A DNA stretch of 6,041 bases from an uncultured Clostridia bacterium (GTDB lineage Bacteria > Bacillota_I > Bacilli_A > RFN20 > CAG-288), in the NCBI GenBank assembly GCA_900313465.1, contig OMRU01000132.1, forward strand, positions 1-6,041. The letters run 5' to 3'. Below, in pieces: positions 5,069 through 6,041 of this stretch. Position numbers and translations under genes: made by a program. Numbering within the stretch: position 1 is the stretch's first letter; each line of letters begins with the position of its first letter. The notes beneath the pieces were generated by a model. That model ran no database searches and was not told the origin of the DNA. It saw only the letters and a program-made list of their open reading frames with translations.

Positions 5069-6041
5069 ATGTTTAAGCACAAATTATCGTTGATTGGTGT
5101 TGCTGTTGTTGCTCTTTGTGGTTGTACCAATGGTGGTGAGAGTAGTGTTGTTCCCCAGAATGAGGAAATCATCATTCATGTAAAAGACTACATCAAGGAT
5201 TGCCAGATTGTTGGCGACACAAATGATGAAACTTATGTCTTTGAGGATGATGGCGATGGTTATAAGACACTTCACCTTCCTAAGGAGGAAATGAATAAGC
5301 AGATTCGCTTTTCTTATCCGGTAAGATTTGATACGAAATACTTTGAGGAGATCACACTTCCCAATAGTGTGGGAGAGTACTATTTTGTTGAGAATCAAGG
5401 AGAAGATGGCAAAGTTGAAGGAAACTTTGTAAAGGAAAAACCTGTTGTTGATTTTGAAGAAAAAACCTTCTTTGAATTAAAAGATAAACTTTTATCTTTC
5501 ATCAACTATGAAGGAAATATCAGTGTTGAGAAAAGTGGTGATGCTAGCGTTTATTCTTTTGAATATGACAGCTTAAGGAAAACCAAGACGGAGAGAAGCA
5601 AAACGACTGTTGGAAAAGATGGTGAGATTCGTTATTACGAGGACGCTAAACATTCTTATCGCATCGTCGAGGAGGGATCTCAATGGAATAGACTTGATTA
5701 TGCAAATGAAAAGAGACGTCCGACTGTTTTTGCTGAGAGTAAAGATATTCAAAGTAATGTATTTCTTAATGATTACACCAAGATTGCTCTATTTCCTGAT
5801 GTAGATAGTCTTAGCCGTTATCTTGATTACAAGATGGAGTTGCAAAACTATTATTTCACTGGATTTTTTTCTGACCGATCATTAAATCAGGGCGAAGGAA
5901 GATATGCTCTGACGAAAGGGGAAAATGCCAGTGGTACGACTTACTCTCTGACCTTTTCTTTTAAAGCAGATATTTTCTACAACAACCCGAAGACATCTAT
6001 GAGAGAAAATAAAACTCTGCTTGATGAATCCTCGACTTGCT
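5069..6041 (+). CDS. Predicted lipoprotein of unknown function (3' end outside window)
   Basis: The frame is open for 324 codons from the ATG to the window edge. Residues 1-18 form a lipoprotein signal peptide: Lys3 and Lys5, a hydrophobic core (6-16), then the lipobox L-C-G-Cys19. Cys19 would be lipidated and anchor the protein on the outer face of the membrane. A short Gly/Ser/Asn linker (20-32) follows. The rest is acidic and polar, with many alternating Tyr, Phe, Thr and Val residues that suggest beta structure, and it has no further membrane segment. I recognise no domain. It does not look like an OppA/DppA-type binding protein, and it is separated from the opp operon by a terminator and its own promoter, so a link to peptide uptake is not supported. 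Its Phe codons are mainly TTT (17 of 21), against 4 of 20 in oppD. Confidence 0.85.
   Translation, partial: MFKHKLSLIGVAVVALCGCTNGGESSVVPQNEEIIIHVKDYIKDCQIVGDTNDETYVFEDDGDGYKTLHLPKEEMNKQIRFSYPVRFDTKYFEEITLPNSVGEYYFVENQGEDGKVEGNFVKEKPVVDFEEKTFFELKDKLLSFINYEGNISVEKSGDASVYSFEYDSLRKTKTERSKTTVGKDGEIRYYEDAKHSYRIVEEGSQWNRLDYANEKRRPTVFAESKDIQSNVFLNDYTKIALFPDVDSLSRYLDYKMELQNYYFTGFFSDRSLNQGEGRYALTKGENASGTTYSLTFSFKADIFYNNPKTSMRENKTLLDESSTC

Noticed and set aside
5084..5398. 104-codon open frame on the minus strand
   Set aside because: It lies within the lipoprotein gene, which has a signal peptide, ribosome binding site and promoter. The minus frame has none of these.
5610..5804. Small plus-strand open frame inside the lipoprotein gene
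   Set aside because: It overlaps the lipoprotein in another frame and shows no start signal or recognisable content.

Overview
The window looks like chromosomal DNA from a low-to-moderate-GC bacterium of the Bacillota/Mycoplasmatota side (Bacilli, Erysipelotrichia or walled relatives of Mollicutes). The reasons are strong GGAGG-type ribosome binding sites, a TTTACT/TATAAT promoter, a U-tailed terminator, a short lipoprotein signal peptide, and OppD/OppF ATPases with large charged helical insertions of the kind I associate with Mollicutes-like lineages. Tryptophan is encoded by TGG and all genes read through under the standard code, so the TGA=Trp code of true mycoplasmas does not apply. This placement is an inference.

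Positions 1-4789 are the distal part of an oligopeptide (Opp-type) ABC importer operon on the + strand. It holds the 3' part of an OppC-like permease (1-1086, start outside the window), the ATPase oppD (1088-2914) and the ATPase oppF (2907-4789). The genes are tightly packed: a 1-nt gap between oppC and oppD, and an 8-nt overlap between oppD and oppF. A 12-bp GC-containing hairpin with a T tract (4794-4825) ends the operon. OppB and the substrate-binding OppA are not in view. By family knowledge, OppB/OppC form the channel, OppD/OppF form the ATPase heterodimer, and a surface lipoprotein delivers the peptide.

Three things are unusual in the operon. (1) oppF is broken: a perfect 17-bp tandem duplication inside the Walker A codons (3684-3717) shifts the frame. 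Removing one copy restores a continuous 621-residue protein. (2) The oppF product begins with a hydrophobic domain of about 200 residues with four predicted membrane segments, fused in frame ahead of the nucleotide-binding domain. (3) OppD and OppF each carry a charged, helix-rich insertion, but at different places in the ATPase fold: after the Q-loop in OppD and before it in OppF.

Positions 4826-5068 are AT-rich intergenic DNA with a plausible promoter (5011-5039) and a strong ribosome binding site. They lead into a separate gene from 5069 to beyond the window end, which encodes a lipoprotein I do not recognise. Its codon usage differs clearly from that of the opp genes. The minus strand shows no gene I can support.
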